From NCBI GenBank assembly GCA_037179385.1, contig CM074189.1:26659648-26723647 (forward strand): a DNA stretch of 64,000 nucleotides. The letters are read 5' to 3'. The stretch is from Holothuria scabra (lineage: Eukaryota > Echinodermata > Holothuroidea > Aspidochirotida > Holothuriidae). The notes under the pieces were generated by a model, which saw nothing but the letters and a program-made list of their open reading frames with translations, did no database searches and was not told where the DNA came from. Numbering within the stretch: position 1 is the stretch's first letter; every line of letters starts with the position of its first letter. The position numbers and the translations under genes are program-made. Shown here piece by piece: positions 20,256 through 31,272 of the stretch.

Positions 20256-21080
20256 AGGATTCATGTGCAAATTTTCATGTTCTGTGACTAGAATTGAATT
20301 CAGTGGCTAAATAAGTTACCAAATGAATCTCGAACTAGACAAGATGGTTCAAATTAAGTGCATGAAAATGACATTAAAGAATGCAGGAATAGAATTAAAA
20401 ATTTATGGACCAATCTGTCAAATTATTGATATTTGGGACAAACACATATTAAATACATACTTTATATTCCCAAATAAAAGAAAAACATGTTAACTATTAC
20501 AAACCAGCATTATTTCATGATATCTTCAGCAGTAAGATACACCCCTAGTTATTGTTTGGGTCGTGAACACCTGATAGAAATCTCAACATCAGTGGGTTTT
20601 TTGCAGTTTTCTATAATATTCTATTATAAAAAAAATTGGCCAAGTCATGATGCAATTAGCCAAGTGATGAGGTCCTGTTTCAAGGAGACAAATTCTTTCA
20701 TGCTATTTCACATTCTTGTCATAAATAACAAGAGCAAATGACCTACATATTCAAATATGCAATGTTAAAAGACAGAATTACCACATATTTATGACCTATT
20801 TAATTAACCAGAGCCTTCATTAGCTTTTGTGCTCACAATTTTGCATTACAGAGACTTGTATATTGTCATGTGGGAATGGCTGAAAAGCAGAAACTCCCCC
20901 TCCCCCCTGAGTCAAATTTGGGCGGGGGGGGGGGGAGGGGTCTTTCAGACAGACCAGAAAGCTTATCACAAACAAAAACCCCAAAACTCAAAATACCAAC
21001 AACAAACAAATGGACAACTGTAGATGCTCTCATTCTCTGGATCAAAGCTTGATACCTCTCCCCACTTCAAGCAGCATGAT
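20256..21080. other. Non-coding, no recognised feature
   Basis: AT-rich. There is a G-run at about 20921-20939, and the sequence just before the minisatellite is A-rich. Nothing gene-like. Confidence 0.45.
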
Positions 21081-21561
21081 AAACCAGAGCAGGTTAAACC
21101 AGAGCAGTATAAACCAGAGCAGGTTAAACTAGAGCAGGTTAAACCAGAGCAGGTCAAACCTGAGCAGCCTTGGGTAAACCAAAGCCGGTTAAACCAGAGC
21201 AGGTTAAAACCACAGTAGGTTCAACCAGAGCAGGATAACCCAGAGCAGGTTCAACCAGAGCAGGTTAAACCAGAGGAGGTTAAACCAGAGCAGGTTAAAA
21301 CCACAGCAGGTTCAACCAGAGCAGGATAAACCAGAGCAGGTTAAACCAGAGCAGGTTAAACCAGAGCAGGTTAAACCACAGCAGGTTAAAACCACAGCAG
21401 GTTCAACCAGAGCAGGATAAACCAGAGCAGGTTAAACCAGAGCAGGTTTAACCAGAGCAGGTTAAAACCACAGCAGGTTCAACCAGAGCAGGATAAACCA
21501 GAGCAGGTTAAACCAGAGCAGCTAGGTTGAACCAGAGCAGCTAGGTTGAACCAGAACAGGT
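21081..21561. repeat. 15-bp minisatellite
   Basis: About 32 units of AAACCAGAGCAGGTT and close variants. A higher-order block alternates CACAGCAGGTTC and CCAGAGCAGGATA units with the standard unit (seen near 21200, 21300, 21390 and 21470). Because 15 is a multiple of 3, the array gives pentapeptide open frames on both strands (KPEQV on plus, TCSGL on minus). Those frames are short and are not genes. Confidence 0.95.
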
Positions 21562-22494
21562 GATCAGATCTCACTCAGAGAGATCAAATTGGAATGCTCT
21601 TGGAGATGACTATAAAATTTTTCCATTGACTGAGCTTGGGGCAATGAGCATCGGGGGATCAAGTGGGAATAACAGGTTGATGAATTTAACAGAAACATTG
21701 ACATGCACTGCATATGAGTATAAAAAAGGAAGAAAAAAAAAGAAATATCAGCAAAGGTAATTTGTAACCTATTGCCATCCGAGTTATGACAAACCATGTA
21801 TAGCACATTAAAAAATTCGTAATTTACTTTTATTAACATGAAGACATGCCGTATGTGTCACTGCATGGCTCCATGATCACAGTAATTTAAAAATTAGATT
21901 GATGAACCAGAACTTGAAAATGAAGGTACGGCTTAGAGATGGCTCTTAGTAATTGCTCAAGATAAGAAGACAGCAAAGTTGTCCACGTGAAAGAGTTATT
22001 ACAGTGTATTTATGTACAGAAGATATTGGGGAATATACAATTAATGGAAAATAGTTGGGAAGCTGGGAGGCTATCCTTCCTGGAAAATTTGGACATTTGG
22101 CAGTAATAAGGGAAATTTTGGGAATTGGGAGGAAAGTTCCTTTTTGGGGGCATGAAATCATAGGGAGAATTGTAGGAAATTTAACTCCCATCCACGGAAA
22201 TAAACACTTTTCTCCAGCCCTGGACTTAACACACTGTAGGCTACATCTCCATCTATATTTTCTAAAGCAACAGGTACCAGTAACTGTTTAAGACGAGCAC
22301 ACTTGTATGTTCAGTGGGGTATCCAGGCACCTGTTTAACCCAAGTCTAGTGTCTGCATATTGCCTGTATATATAGTATCACAAACACTGACCATTAGTAG
22401 GGATAATGACCACAGCTAGTTTATATGGAAACAACCCACTGGGTTCCCTAACCCTTTTTGAAGACCGCATGTTTGGTATAACGGCAGACCATCC
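21562..22494. other. Non-coding, no recognised feature
   Basis: Several overlapping open frames of 66-91 codons on both strands, with no recognisable domain. Confidence 0.4.
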
Positions 22495-22625
22495 ATCCGC
22501 ATTAGCAATGGAGTACGGAAAACAAGACAGTGAGCCACAACTGGAAAAAAGGTTGTGGCCGGCTCAACTTGAACCAATGGGTTGGAAACTGGGCCTTAAA
22601 ACTCCATCTACCTAACTAACTAACC
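22495..22625 (-). repeat. Family Q repeat, reverse
   Basis: Reads AGTGAGCCACAACTGG, CTCAACTTGAACCAATGGG, TTGGAAACTGGGCC and CTAACTAACTAACCCT, the reverse complement of Q1. The right edge keeps three tandem TAAC units, mirrored by the GTTAGTTAGTTA start seen in other copies. Confidence 0.65.
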
Positions 22626-22949
22626 CTAGCCCTTTTGTTTATTCAGCAGGCATAAATAGTTGTGGCAAGTTGCCCAATAAACAATTTCTGCAGTTTGCTC
22701 AAAATTACCTGACCGGATCTAACTAGAAAAAAAAAACAAGTTGGCTGGTAAAGTTTGCTCATATGTAGTGCAATCAATAAATTTGGTTGAGCAACTGTTT
22801 TTTAAAATGGTATTGGCCAATAGTGCAGTAGGAAGAAAGTAAAAACAAAGAAAAAAATATCGACCAATATCATCATACTGCTTTGTACCCTTGCAACATC
22901 CGCTCATGCCTTGAATGTGAAACATGTTAGTACTCTTGGTTATAAGACC

Positions 22950-23241
22950 TTATCATTCATGCATCTGGAAGGCTTCTTTATTGGACTGCAAAGACTCGAG
23001 CTTTCTTTAATTCCCCTTATGTTCACTTTGCAAGACTTTGGGATGATCTTCCTTTGGAATTGCTGGATATTCCATCTTTTAAAAGCTTTTGTAAAAGACT
23101 GTCTGATCATTATTTATCTACTTACTATGTCTCCCTAAGCTATGGTAAGAGGTTTACTTACTTCTGGCAGTGTGTGTTTCAGATCTCTGGTCTATACCCA
23201 CTTACCTTTGCTTTTGTTTGTTACAAATATGTTTTTTAACA
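22950..23241 (+). pseudogene. Relic of non-LTR retrotransposon reverse transcriptase C-terminus
   Basis: One plus-strand frame encodes SPYVHFARLWDDLPLEL followed by DIPSFKSFCKRLSDHYL. The LWxxLPxxL and SFKxxxKxxL pattern is typical of the end of CR1/Jockey/L2-type LINE ORF2 proteins, just after the reverse transcriptase thumb region. Just upstream the frame is broken at about 23008-23014: the neighbouring frame reads LLDCKDSSFL and then stops, as if one base were gained. The frame ends at 23239. Only the 3' tail of the element is present, so the copy was 5'-truncated and is dead. Confidence 0.6.
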
Positions 23242-24110
23242 CTATTCTACTTGTTCATGACTCTGAAGGCTAGTTAATTTGTATGAAGCTTTGGAATCTG
23301 TACATGACACAGCTCCAGACTGTTAAATAGGTATTAAGTGGACCACTGAAATACTTGAATAGATGAATATATTACCATGTTAAGCTTATTGCGAAGAGAA
23401 TGAAACTTGCAGTCATTGTAGCACAGTACGCAGATTATAAACCCCAAAGAGTTTATGCCTGACTGCATCAATCCATACAGTTACAATGCTACTTGTATCA
23501 GGATTCAGGACAAAGGGAAGATTCTTTGGGGCAATTATCTCTTTTATCCTCCTACAGTTATTCATTGACAAATAATTCAATAAATGGCACAGCTGAACTG
23601 TTAAATGCTGTGGACATTACCTTCTGCTTCTACTGAATCAATAGCATCCTATTATGAGCACAACTGATGGTTAATGGATTCAAGGTTGTACAAATTATAG
23701 TCCTATGGAGGCTGCAAATACAAGAGCACATAAAGACTTCAGATTCATTTAAACTGTTTTTTCTCTCTCCCTCAAATTCCACAGAAATCTCCCCAACTAC
23801 CTGGATTGGGAATCTATGAGCCCCCATCACACTCTTTTCCTATTTACATTATGTAACCCTACTTACCTGAGGCCAAAGGTAATACCAAGATCCAAAACTT
23901 TGTGGTGGCAATTAGCAGGAATAAGGGGGTGCCCTTCCCTGTTTCTATATAGCCATCCTAGCTGTCATGCTGCAAACTTGCCAAAGGATTCCTGCAGATA
24001 AGTGAGGTTTGTTAATAGAAGATGAGGAGAGGCAATGTGGATACCAGTAGCTCCTCTCCTTTGCCACCCCCATGCCCAACACCCAACCTCCACCCCCCAT
24101 CCCTCACACC

Positions 24111-24114
<4 letters not shown>
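23242..24114. other. Non-coding, no recognised feature
   Basis: May include the 3' untranslated region of the LINE relic. Short frames only. Confidence 0.35.

Positions 24115-24147
<33 letters not shown>
24115..24147. repeat. CA dinucleotide microsatellite
   Basis: About 16 CA repeats preceded by a C-rich, CTCTCT-containing stretch. Confidence 0.95.
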
Positions 24148-24149
<2 letters not shown>

Positions 24150-24648
24150 CCTGTTGCTTGGTGCAAATCTTTCTGCATCTCATTAGTTGGCTGTATACTT
24201 AGTTCAAGAGCAGGGCTAGGACCTACTAGTTTCACGAACAGTTGTAGCTGCCGGAAGACCAAACCAGTCTAAAAGCAAAGTTGAGCAACTTGACAACCAG
24301 CCAGTATTTGTACAAGCATTGTTGAGGCTTTGACATCTCTATCAGTTAAGATACTTCCACCTTGTTAATTGTCCCTCTTGGAAAGTTAAGTACTTTAGGG
24401 GTAGCTTAATTTACTTAGATGGTCTGGACTTGTCTGAGTGAATACAGCCACTGTTTACAAACCCACACATCTGAGCTACAACTGAACTATCTATCACTAG
24501 AGCACTTGATACAGTTGTGATAGCACAAATTAATGAACTGAGTCTATTAGGATTGAAGGAGAAAGTCCAACATGCATATAAAGATGCTACTGTAACTTTG
24601 CTGATGGGAAACAGTACTGGCAGGGGGAGTTTCTGGCAAGGAGGGGGT
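24148..24648. other. Non-coding, no recognised feature
   Basis: Spacer before A9; nothing recognised. Confidence 0.4.
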
Positions 24649-24934
24649 TTAAAGGCCCTGTTCTCTCATGCTAAACAGTACCAATTCTCCTAACCTTCTT
24701 ACTGAAGCCCCTCCCACAATTGTCTGAAATTTATCCTCATCCAGATACGATCTTAGTTTATTGCTTCAGGGTGAGTATAGAAAAACTCAATTTATATAAT
24801 CAAAACACTCTCAGTACTAAATATGGCACTCTGTATTGTTTGAATTAGCTGTTAATCAAAGAGCTGAGCCAATTGAGAATTTCAGTACCTGGGAACCAAA
24901 AATTAAATTTGGGGTGAGAGCTTTGGCCCTTTAA
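24649..24934 (+). mobile_element. Family A TTAA element (A9)
   Basis: A 286-bp copy with TTAA at 24649-24652 and 24931-24934. It has a small internal deletion in the CATGCTGTGTAATATAAGC region. The PBX-MEIS-like word is one base off (CTGTTAATCA). Confidence 0.85.
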
Positions 24935-24969
24935 GAGTTATGGAAAATAAAAGGGATATTACATGCAAA

Positions 24970-25242
24970 TTAAAGGTAGCCTTACTCTAACCACACACAA
25001 CAATTCTTGTAGCAGTACACACAAATTTTCAATTGACACAGACAGCTCTTTGATTGACAGCAATTGTTCAAAAAATTTAAATTACTATAGCTCATACTAC
25101 ACATTGAGGTCTTGCATTCTCACTCTGAAACAATAAACTGAGATTGTGTCTGGATGAGGATGAATTTTAGACAGTAGTGGGATGGGGAGGGGGTTGAAGA
25201 ATAATGGGACTGCTTTGAGGTGAGAGAATTTATAGGCTTTAA
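24970..25242 (-). mobile_element. Family A TTAA element (A10), diverged
   Basis: A 273-bp reverse copy, 35 bp after A9, with TTAA at 24970-24973 and 25239-25242. The ends are diverged (TTAAAGGTAGCCTTACTCTA). Exact TGATTGACAG remains at about 25050. A9 and A10 face each other. Confidence 0.75.
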
Positions 25243-26167
25243 ATATTTAAAGGGATGCATTCTTCATTTTGAAGTGCATATGTTTGTAACCCTCTCTGAT
25301 ATTAATACAAGTGATTCAGTGTCATTACACTCATTCATAAGAATGGATGAGAGAAAAATACAATACAAATGAAGAAAAAAAAAGCTGCATCTCTATCCCT
25401 TTCCAAAAAACATACAGTTATAGTGTATTTGTTTTATAAATAGGCCTACTGAAATCAATATTCTCTTTGAGAGAAGACAAGGCTTGGTTGCTGACTCCAG
25501 CTCATAAGACTGTAAAGGAAACAATGAAAAAAAGATTACCACATATAATCGATTGAAATACAATGGAAGGCCTAATTCTTATAACTAAAGGGAAAACAAA
25601 GTCAGACAAAATGAACTAGTACACTTCTGCATTAAATGTGACAATTGAATAACATTTAAAACCTGTCATGTGATTACATCACATGATAAATTTTTAATGT
25701 TACTTAATTGTGACAATTGATTAATGTTAATCACTTTACTGTTACTGAAACAAATGCAGAACAGCTGTCTTGGTTTAGATTTTACATTTTGAAAGAATAC
25801 CCTATGTTCTCAGTGTCCATGATATGCCCATTTAATCATTTGGAATGGCTATGAAGGTTGGCATTTGTTAGGGGTTTATCTCATATTAAACTGAAAGGGA
25901 ATCCAACCATTCAATGCACTATAAGTAATTTGATCCCCTTTGTGCCTTCACTTATTTTAGAATTTGTTGTTATTTTGAACCCCAAAGTTGTTGGGCATCT
26001 ATTGTTCTATAAATGGTTATCAGAACTGCTGCTCATTGAAGCAGCCATTGGAGTAATGAACCAGGGGTCAGGTACCATAATTGGCAACAAGTTTTTCCCT
26101 AAAATCTGCAGCAGCCATGATGAATCTCCTTAAAGGCATTCTGTAATGAGTTAATGTTTTAAGCCTA
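25243..26167. other. Non-coding, no recognised feature
   Basis: AT-rich. A 91-codon frame at 25858-26133 has no recognised domain. Confidence 0.4.
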
Positions 26168-26212
26168 TTATGTATGTTAATGTATGTAAATATATGTACG
26201 TAAATGTAAGTG
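26168..26212. repeat. Imperfect TATG/TAAA simple repeat
   Basis: Degenerate run of TATGTATGTTAATGTATGTA type next to a truncated B element. Confidence 0.6.
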
Positions 26213-26215
26213 TGA

Positions 26216-26319
26216 ACACTTGAGGAGGAAAAATAGCCACATGACTCTCAACAGCCAATCATGAAACAAGATAGTCTACTTTACTACTTCAAGTTAGGAT
26301 GAATACTTTTGCCCTTTAA
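26216..26319 (+). mobile_element. Family B element (B10), 3' part only
   Basis: Retains CACATG-N11-CCAAT and the right inverted end with TTAA at 26316-26319. The left 150 bp are replaced by the simple repeat at 26168-26212. Confidence 0.75.
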
Positions 26320-27741
26320 GGGTATAGAGAAGTCTAAACGGTTGGGAATCATAATGATATTTTCTAATTTGTATGCACGCATGTCCAACAAGGGATCAGT
26401 TGCTACAGCACCATCAAAAAATTTTGCTCCCATGAAAGTTGGGCAAGTCTGCGTGTCCTTAGTGTCCAGAAGTAATCCCAGATGGCTCAACAGTCAAGAA
26501 TATGAAGAAACAGAGATAGACAGATGAGACAGATGAGGACATCATACTTACTGCAGTAAGAGCTTTAATGGACATTAAGTGTACAAGCTAGCTTAAAAGG
26601 GATTTCATGGTCGTGGTAGAAAATCCAACAAGTCCTGTAGGTACATGGCTATTTTCCACATAAACTAAGACTTAAAGTGAAAGGATCGAGAGCCATTTAT
26701 CAATCATGTCATGCACATGTACTTCATAATTTGCAAGGGTAAAGGAACCATAAAAATGGGTCAAATTGCAACACTCCATACAAGTCCAATGATGTAGGAT
26801 TTCATATGTTCAAAATGAGACAATTTAGTTTCTCTATGCTTCAACCAAGTTCACACTAACATCCCCAGAAGACCTCATTATCATGACCTAGAACTTCCAG
26901 TATGTTTTAATGCAATAATCTTCAATTCAAGGTCTACATACTACAATGAATCTATAAATATTACTTCTTACTATAAATAAAAATTCTGTTTTTAAAGTCA
27001 CATTTGGCATGTCAAGGCTACCATACAATTCTACCTAAAGGTATTTTGCTACTTTTAGAGGTGAATGATTTCTTGTATGGCAGCCGGAAAAATTAATTTA
27101 TCTAAGAGGAAGACCGAGATGAAAGCTACACACTTTTACAAGAATGTGTAAAGCACTGCCTTAGGCAACTCCTTTACTATAAAAAGAATTAAGTTGAGGA
27201 TTTTAATAAGACAGTGCTGTTTCAAACTCTGCAATGGAACAGCAGAAAACATTAGAACCAAAATTGGCGAGACAAACCACAGAAAAATTTATTACAAAGA
27301 TGGTATCATATGGCTATAATTGGGGTATGAGTTAGTCAGATAAATTTAACATCTGAACTGGATTAATGGTGAGAACATGGACAACCTGCATTAGAGAATG
27401 CTTCTATGAAAACTATTTTACGAGCACTTTGCCTGGATAAAAAAAGAATTAATTGACGCATGCAAAGTCAAAATTCATTTCCAAGCTTTATTAAACCATT
27501 GCACTTTTCTGCATGTGCAATGAAGGAATCCCAGACTGTGTGACTCCATGCTATAGTTAGCTAGTGGCTATATGTTCAATGCATGAAACAATGAGAATAT
27601 GTGTTCACCAAAGCGGCAAGAATTAATTTACTCTGGAAAACGCAAGTAAAAAGAAAAACAAACAACCTAAAGAGGGGAAACCCTTTGAGTGCAGGGATGA
27701 AATCCTGAGATATTACAAGAATTTAATAAAAAAGGAACATC
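26320..27741. other. Non-coding, no recognised feature
   Basis: AT-rich. Overlapping short frames at 26284-26527 on both strands are regarded as chance. Confidence 0.45.
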
Positions 27742-27780
27742 AAGGGAAAAAGCAGCCCTCCAAACATGAAGTACTGTAGT
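27742..27780 (-). mobile_element. Family B element fragment
   Basis: AAGGGAAAAAGCAGCCCTCC and then AAACATGAAGTACTGTAG match the first 39 bp of B in reverse orientation. Sequence Q follows immediately, so the B copy was broken here. Confidence 0.6.
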
Positions 27781-28275
27781 TAGTTGGTTAGTGAGATGGA
27801 GTTTTACAGCCCAGTTTCCAACCAATTGGTTCAAGTTGAGCCGGACAAGGTCTTTTTTCCAGTTGTGGCTTGTTTCCCCTATTCCATATTGCTTGTATCA
27901 AGCACATGATGGCAATAGGTTACATTCTTAAAGGCCTATTTTTATCAGCCCAAACAGTTCCAATTCTCCCAACCTACTTACTTCTAGCCTCTCCCACATT
28001 TATCTAAAACTCCAATTTATCCAGACTCAATCCTAGTTCATTGCTTCATGGCTTGTCCCAGTGGCCATACAAGTCCATAATGTGTAATCAAGACACTCTC
28101 AGTGCCCATGCTGTGTAATTTAGCTATGATGCATTGTTTGAATGTGATGCCAATCAAAGAGCTGTACCAATTGAGAGTTTTGATGTATGTATACTGAAAC
28201 TGTAGTTTAATTAGGGTGACAAATGACTGCCTTTAAAGCCTTTTTGTGATCTTTCTGTTTGGGTCAACTGGTAAT
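27781..28275 (+). repeat. Family Q repeat (Q2) interrupted by A2 element
   Basis: Q sequence runs from TAGTTGGTTAGTGAGATGG to GGTTACATTC at 27927. It resumes after 28236 with AGCCTTTTTGTGATCTTTC. The interruption is an A2 element at TTAA. Q1 shows the uninterrupted order GGTTCCATCTTTTAAAGTCT across the same point. Confidence 0.65.
27928..28236 (+). mobile_element. Family A2 TTAA element, nested in Q2
   Basis: A 309-bp copy with TTAA at 27928-27931 and 28233-28236, matching 9208-9511 in the opposite orientation. It has the same A2-specific features: a GGCTTGTCCCAGTGGCCATA block and a GATGCCAATCAAAGAGC variant of the motif region. Confidence 0.88.
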
Positions 28276-28311
28276 GGAAAACACCACCTCTGGTTTGAAT
28301 TTTACAGGGCC

Positions 28312-28608
28312 AAACCTCTCACCCAAACTACAATTTTGGTATCCGGGTACCGAAATTCTCAATTGGCTCAGCTCTTTGATTGACAGCTAATTCAAACAAC
28401 GCAGAGTGTCAAAGCTTATATTACACAGCATGAATGGTATTGAGAGTGTTTTGATTATATATATTGAGTTTTTCTATACTCACCTGAAGCAATAAACTGA
28501 GATCGTATTTGGATCAGCATGAATTTCAGACAGTTGGGGAATTAAGGGGCCTCAGTAAGAAGGTTAGGAGAATTGGTACTGTTTGGGGTGAGAGAACTGG
28601 GCCTTTAA
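28312..28608 (-). mobile_element. Family A TTAA element (A11), full length
   Basis: A 297-bp reverse copy. The left end is TTACAGGGCCAAACCTCTCA (terminal TTAA changed to TTAC) and the right end is GAACTGGGCCTTTAA with TTAA at 28605-28608. Exact TGATTGACAG is present, followed by CTAATTC. Confidence 0.88.
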
Positions 28609-28760
28609 GGGATAACTGCACTAATTGCATGGTCACTGACTTTGCATGATATCTTCACAAGCACATATTTATACACGAATTTACACTTTACACACTCTCG
28701 TGACGGAAAACCAAAGAGTGAGTTGGTTTCCCATGCTGTCACAAATTCTGAAGAATGTAA

Positions 28761-28920
28761 CACAGACACAGTGGGGTTCTAACCCCCTCCCATAACCCAA
28801 CCTTGAAATACAAAAGGCACCTAAAGTAGTGGCTTTTTTCTCTCCCCTTAGACTTTTCCCATCATGTCGTGCCCGAAAACCTCCCCATGACACAATCCTG
28901 GTTACGCTACTGCACAGACA
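28761..28920 (-). mobile_element. hAT-like MITE with perfect 8-bp duplication
   Basis: The element is 28769-28912 (144 bp), starting CAGTGGGGTTCTAACC and ending GGTTACGCTACTG. The 8-bp word CACAGACA flanks it exactly at 28761-28768 and 28913-28920. On the minus strand it aligns with the 31281-31473 copy through AACCAGGATTGTGTCATGGG and GGGCACGACATGA. An 8-bp duplication with short CAGTGGCG-type ends fits hAT. The 118-codon minus frame here is incidental. Confidence 0.88.
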
Positions 28921-29104
28921 ACCCATGTAGATCAAAGGTGGTGTGAGGTGTAACAGGTACTTGAGTTTAATACATGATCTGTGTCCTTTATAGGTAATGT
29001 ATGCTTTCATCATGTGTTCACACTGTGTGAAAAGCAATGAACATACTTGACTGGCCCAGTAGCTGTACCCAAAATGTTACGCAACTTCTTTTTTTTTTTT
29101 GGGT

Positions 29105-29225
29105 ATATCTGGTAATCTGAATCAGTTAATCAGATATGGTGATATATCAACTTTGTGTGTGGTGAGCTTCATTTCCTCTTTGAGGAGATAAGATATCAGG
29201 CAGAATAGGACAGAAATAACCAGAA
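29105..29225 (-). repeat. Family C repeat fragment
   Basis: GTTAATCAGATATGGTGATA and then GTGAGCTTCATTTCCTC, TTTGAGGAGATAAGATATCA and GGCAGAATAGGA match the reverse complement of C1 around 18240-18360. It is preceded by a run of 11-12 T residues. Confidence 0.55.
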
Positions 29226-30110
29226 CAGGAGGATACAAAAAGGATCGAGGGAAGAAAAATGTTATCCATGACAAGCACTACATGAGTGTCAGATAAGCCG
29301 GAATATACAGAGAGAAATGTAGCACGTATAGAGATGCATTTTCAAAATTTCAAAATATTAAACCTCTCCTCACAATGGATTGGTTACATGTCCTTAATTA
29401 TGAGCGCATATTTTGCTTACATCCTGCAATCAGCTGTATAAACACCCAAAAGTGTTACCCAATGACTTTTGAAATATTGGGTAATTTACTGCTCCTTGAA
29501 GAAACTTTGGACTTGTCTAATTGTCGACAGACATGATTGCAGTCAATAATCATTTTATTTACCAGTATATCCTCTATTAAATGTAATGATAGGCAAAATA
29601 TCGATCATATCTAAGTATGAAGCCTACAGTGGGTGAGGGGGAAGGTGATCAATAAAATGCTCAACACTTCCAACCTGGAGGATGGAAATCACGAGTCATG
29701 AGTCATGATCGAGTCCCTGGCTCAAGACTCCTTGTGCAGGTATATCATACACGGTTCAAATACAACACATGACTGCATGATATTTCTGCACCTACAATCT
29801 TTGACAAAAATACAATGGAAAAAATTCCTTTGTTTTTTCCCCATTACAGTACATGAAATTTTTAAAGTAAATTAAATCTCTTACCAGCCAGAGTACTATT
29901 TATCCCTCCCCCTCCCTCATATGAGCGACTTGAGTATGACAAATCTTTATTAGAGCCCCCAGCGCTAATCTGACACAACACTATGCTGGTCTGACAAATT
30001 CAACTCATACTACTTTCCTGTAGCTTGAAAAATAAAATGGCAGCCTGCTCGTTTGAGAGCATTTAAAAGGAAGATTTGAAAATTCCTATACCTTTGTACA
30101 GGCTTTGGAC
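29226..30110. other. Non-coding, no recognised feature
   Basis: AT-rich; nothing recognised. Confidence 0.4.
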
Positions 30111-30270
30111 AATCCTCGACAAAAATACATGGGACAAACCCTGCTTCCCGTATCAATGTTGAAGTTTCAGGACTCCTTGAGCTGAAGCAACATTGAATGG
30201 GGGAGTAGGGGATGGTGTTCCATTCATTGCTTGTTTAGCTTGTTTTGTCCCATCATTTTTGTCGAGGATT
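30111..30270. mobile_element. Fold-back element, AATCCTCGACAAAAAT ends
   Basis: A 160-bp segment begins AATCCTCGACAAAAATACAT then GGGACAAAC. It ends GTTTTGTCCCATCATTTTTG then TCGAGGATT. A second inner hairpin pairs CAATGTTGAAGT with its inverted partner in GAAGCAACATTG. Probably a MITE; no clear target duplication. Confidence 0.7.
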
Positions 30271-30542
30271 ACAGTAAGTTGTTCAGTGCAGCTGTAAGAC
30301 GCACTACAAATTTAATACACTATAGGGCCTACTGCATCCTAACCAAATGTAAGGCAAATTTAACACCATCTAGGTAACTGTCAATGAAATTATAAGTGCC
30401 ATATAAAAGCTCAAGAATATTTTGAATTAAATCTACATATAAGAGTTTTTATTTATGTGAAGAACAAATTTACAGTTGTGCATAATAAATCCTGTAACAG
30501 ATAACACCCATATAAATTGATTGAGATATATATGCTATGCAG

Positions 30543-30660
30543 GTTCCGTGTCTTCTTCACCGGATGTTTTCCCTGAGAATCAACGGCTGGGAACGTTACT
30601 TTCGGAAGATTATTCAAACAAAAGTCTGGGAGAAGATTCAGAATGGATCAAGTTACCATG
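30543..30660 (+). CDS. Candidate internal exon of an unidentified gene
   Basis: A 118-nt block follows ATATGCTATGCAG (acceptor-like AG at 30541-30542) and ends CCATG before GTGAGG (donor-like at 30661). Base composition is higher in GC than the flanks. One frame is open through it with 2 nt, 38 codons and 2 nt, giving an acidic, serine-rich peptide (SVSSSPDVFPEN, then LLSEDYSNKSLGEDSEWIKL) that could be a disordered region. A second frame, starting at ATG 30535, is also open for 50 codons, which weakens the call. The pyrimidine tract before the AG is poor. I do not recognise the protein. Confidence 0.33.
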
Positions 30661-31160
30661 GTGAGGATTTGGTATCCCACAAATATTGACTTTTCATGAC
30701 AATTGTGAACAGCATGCATCATTTTGTCAGGCAGGCACCGATCTGCATTAATCGCATAAAATGACTGCAAACACTGCAATTTCTGCCGTTACACTACTAG
30801 AATCAACAGAGCAAACATATACGACCCTTTTCTGTCAATTTTGACCAAAAAACAAAATATATGATATTGTGCTGCTATGTACCAACAGCTGTTAGGCCCA
30901 TGTATCTTACCTACAGTATGTTAATGTTATTGTTGATTGTTGAACTTGTATGCTGTCAACCAATCAATTGTGCCATTTGGGAATTTGTGTGAACAACTAC
31001 AAAAAGTGGGGACAGAAATTAGGGCTTTAAATGGTAGGATCTTTCAGCCTGATAACAGCTAGACAAAGTTCATTGAAACAGTCTGTTGACAATTGTTAAG
31101 ATAGACCTGTAACCAAATGAGGGAGCAAGGATCACGAGACTCCTCAATTTCAGTTATCAA
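30661..31160. other. Non-coding, no recognised feature
   Basis: If 30543-30660 is an exon, this is intron. Nothing else recognised. Confidence 0.35.
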
Positions 31161-31219
31161 CCCCTCCCTGAATCTTCAACCCCTCCCTGAATCTTTAACC
31201 CCTCCCCCAATCTTCAACA
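31161..31219. repeat. Short tandem repeat, three copies of 19-20 bp
   Basis: CCCCTCCCTGAATCTTCAA is repeated about three times with few changes. Confidence 0.85.
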
Positions 31220-31272
31220 TTTTCTGGAATATATCTTTTATTTCAGTTGCACCAGTGCATCACCTGGTGTTT

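Noticed and set aside
20966..21218. Pentapeptide-repeat frames on both strands (TCSGL and KPEQV)
   Set aside because: They follow directly from the 15-bp minisatellite; no start context or flanking coding sequence supports a protein.
28681..29037. 118-codon minus-strand frame sharing words with a frame at 31247-31441
   Set aside because: The shared words come from the two copies of one non-coding hAT MITE; the frames differ outside it and lack a transposase motif.
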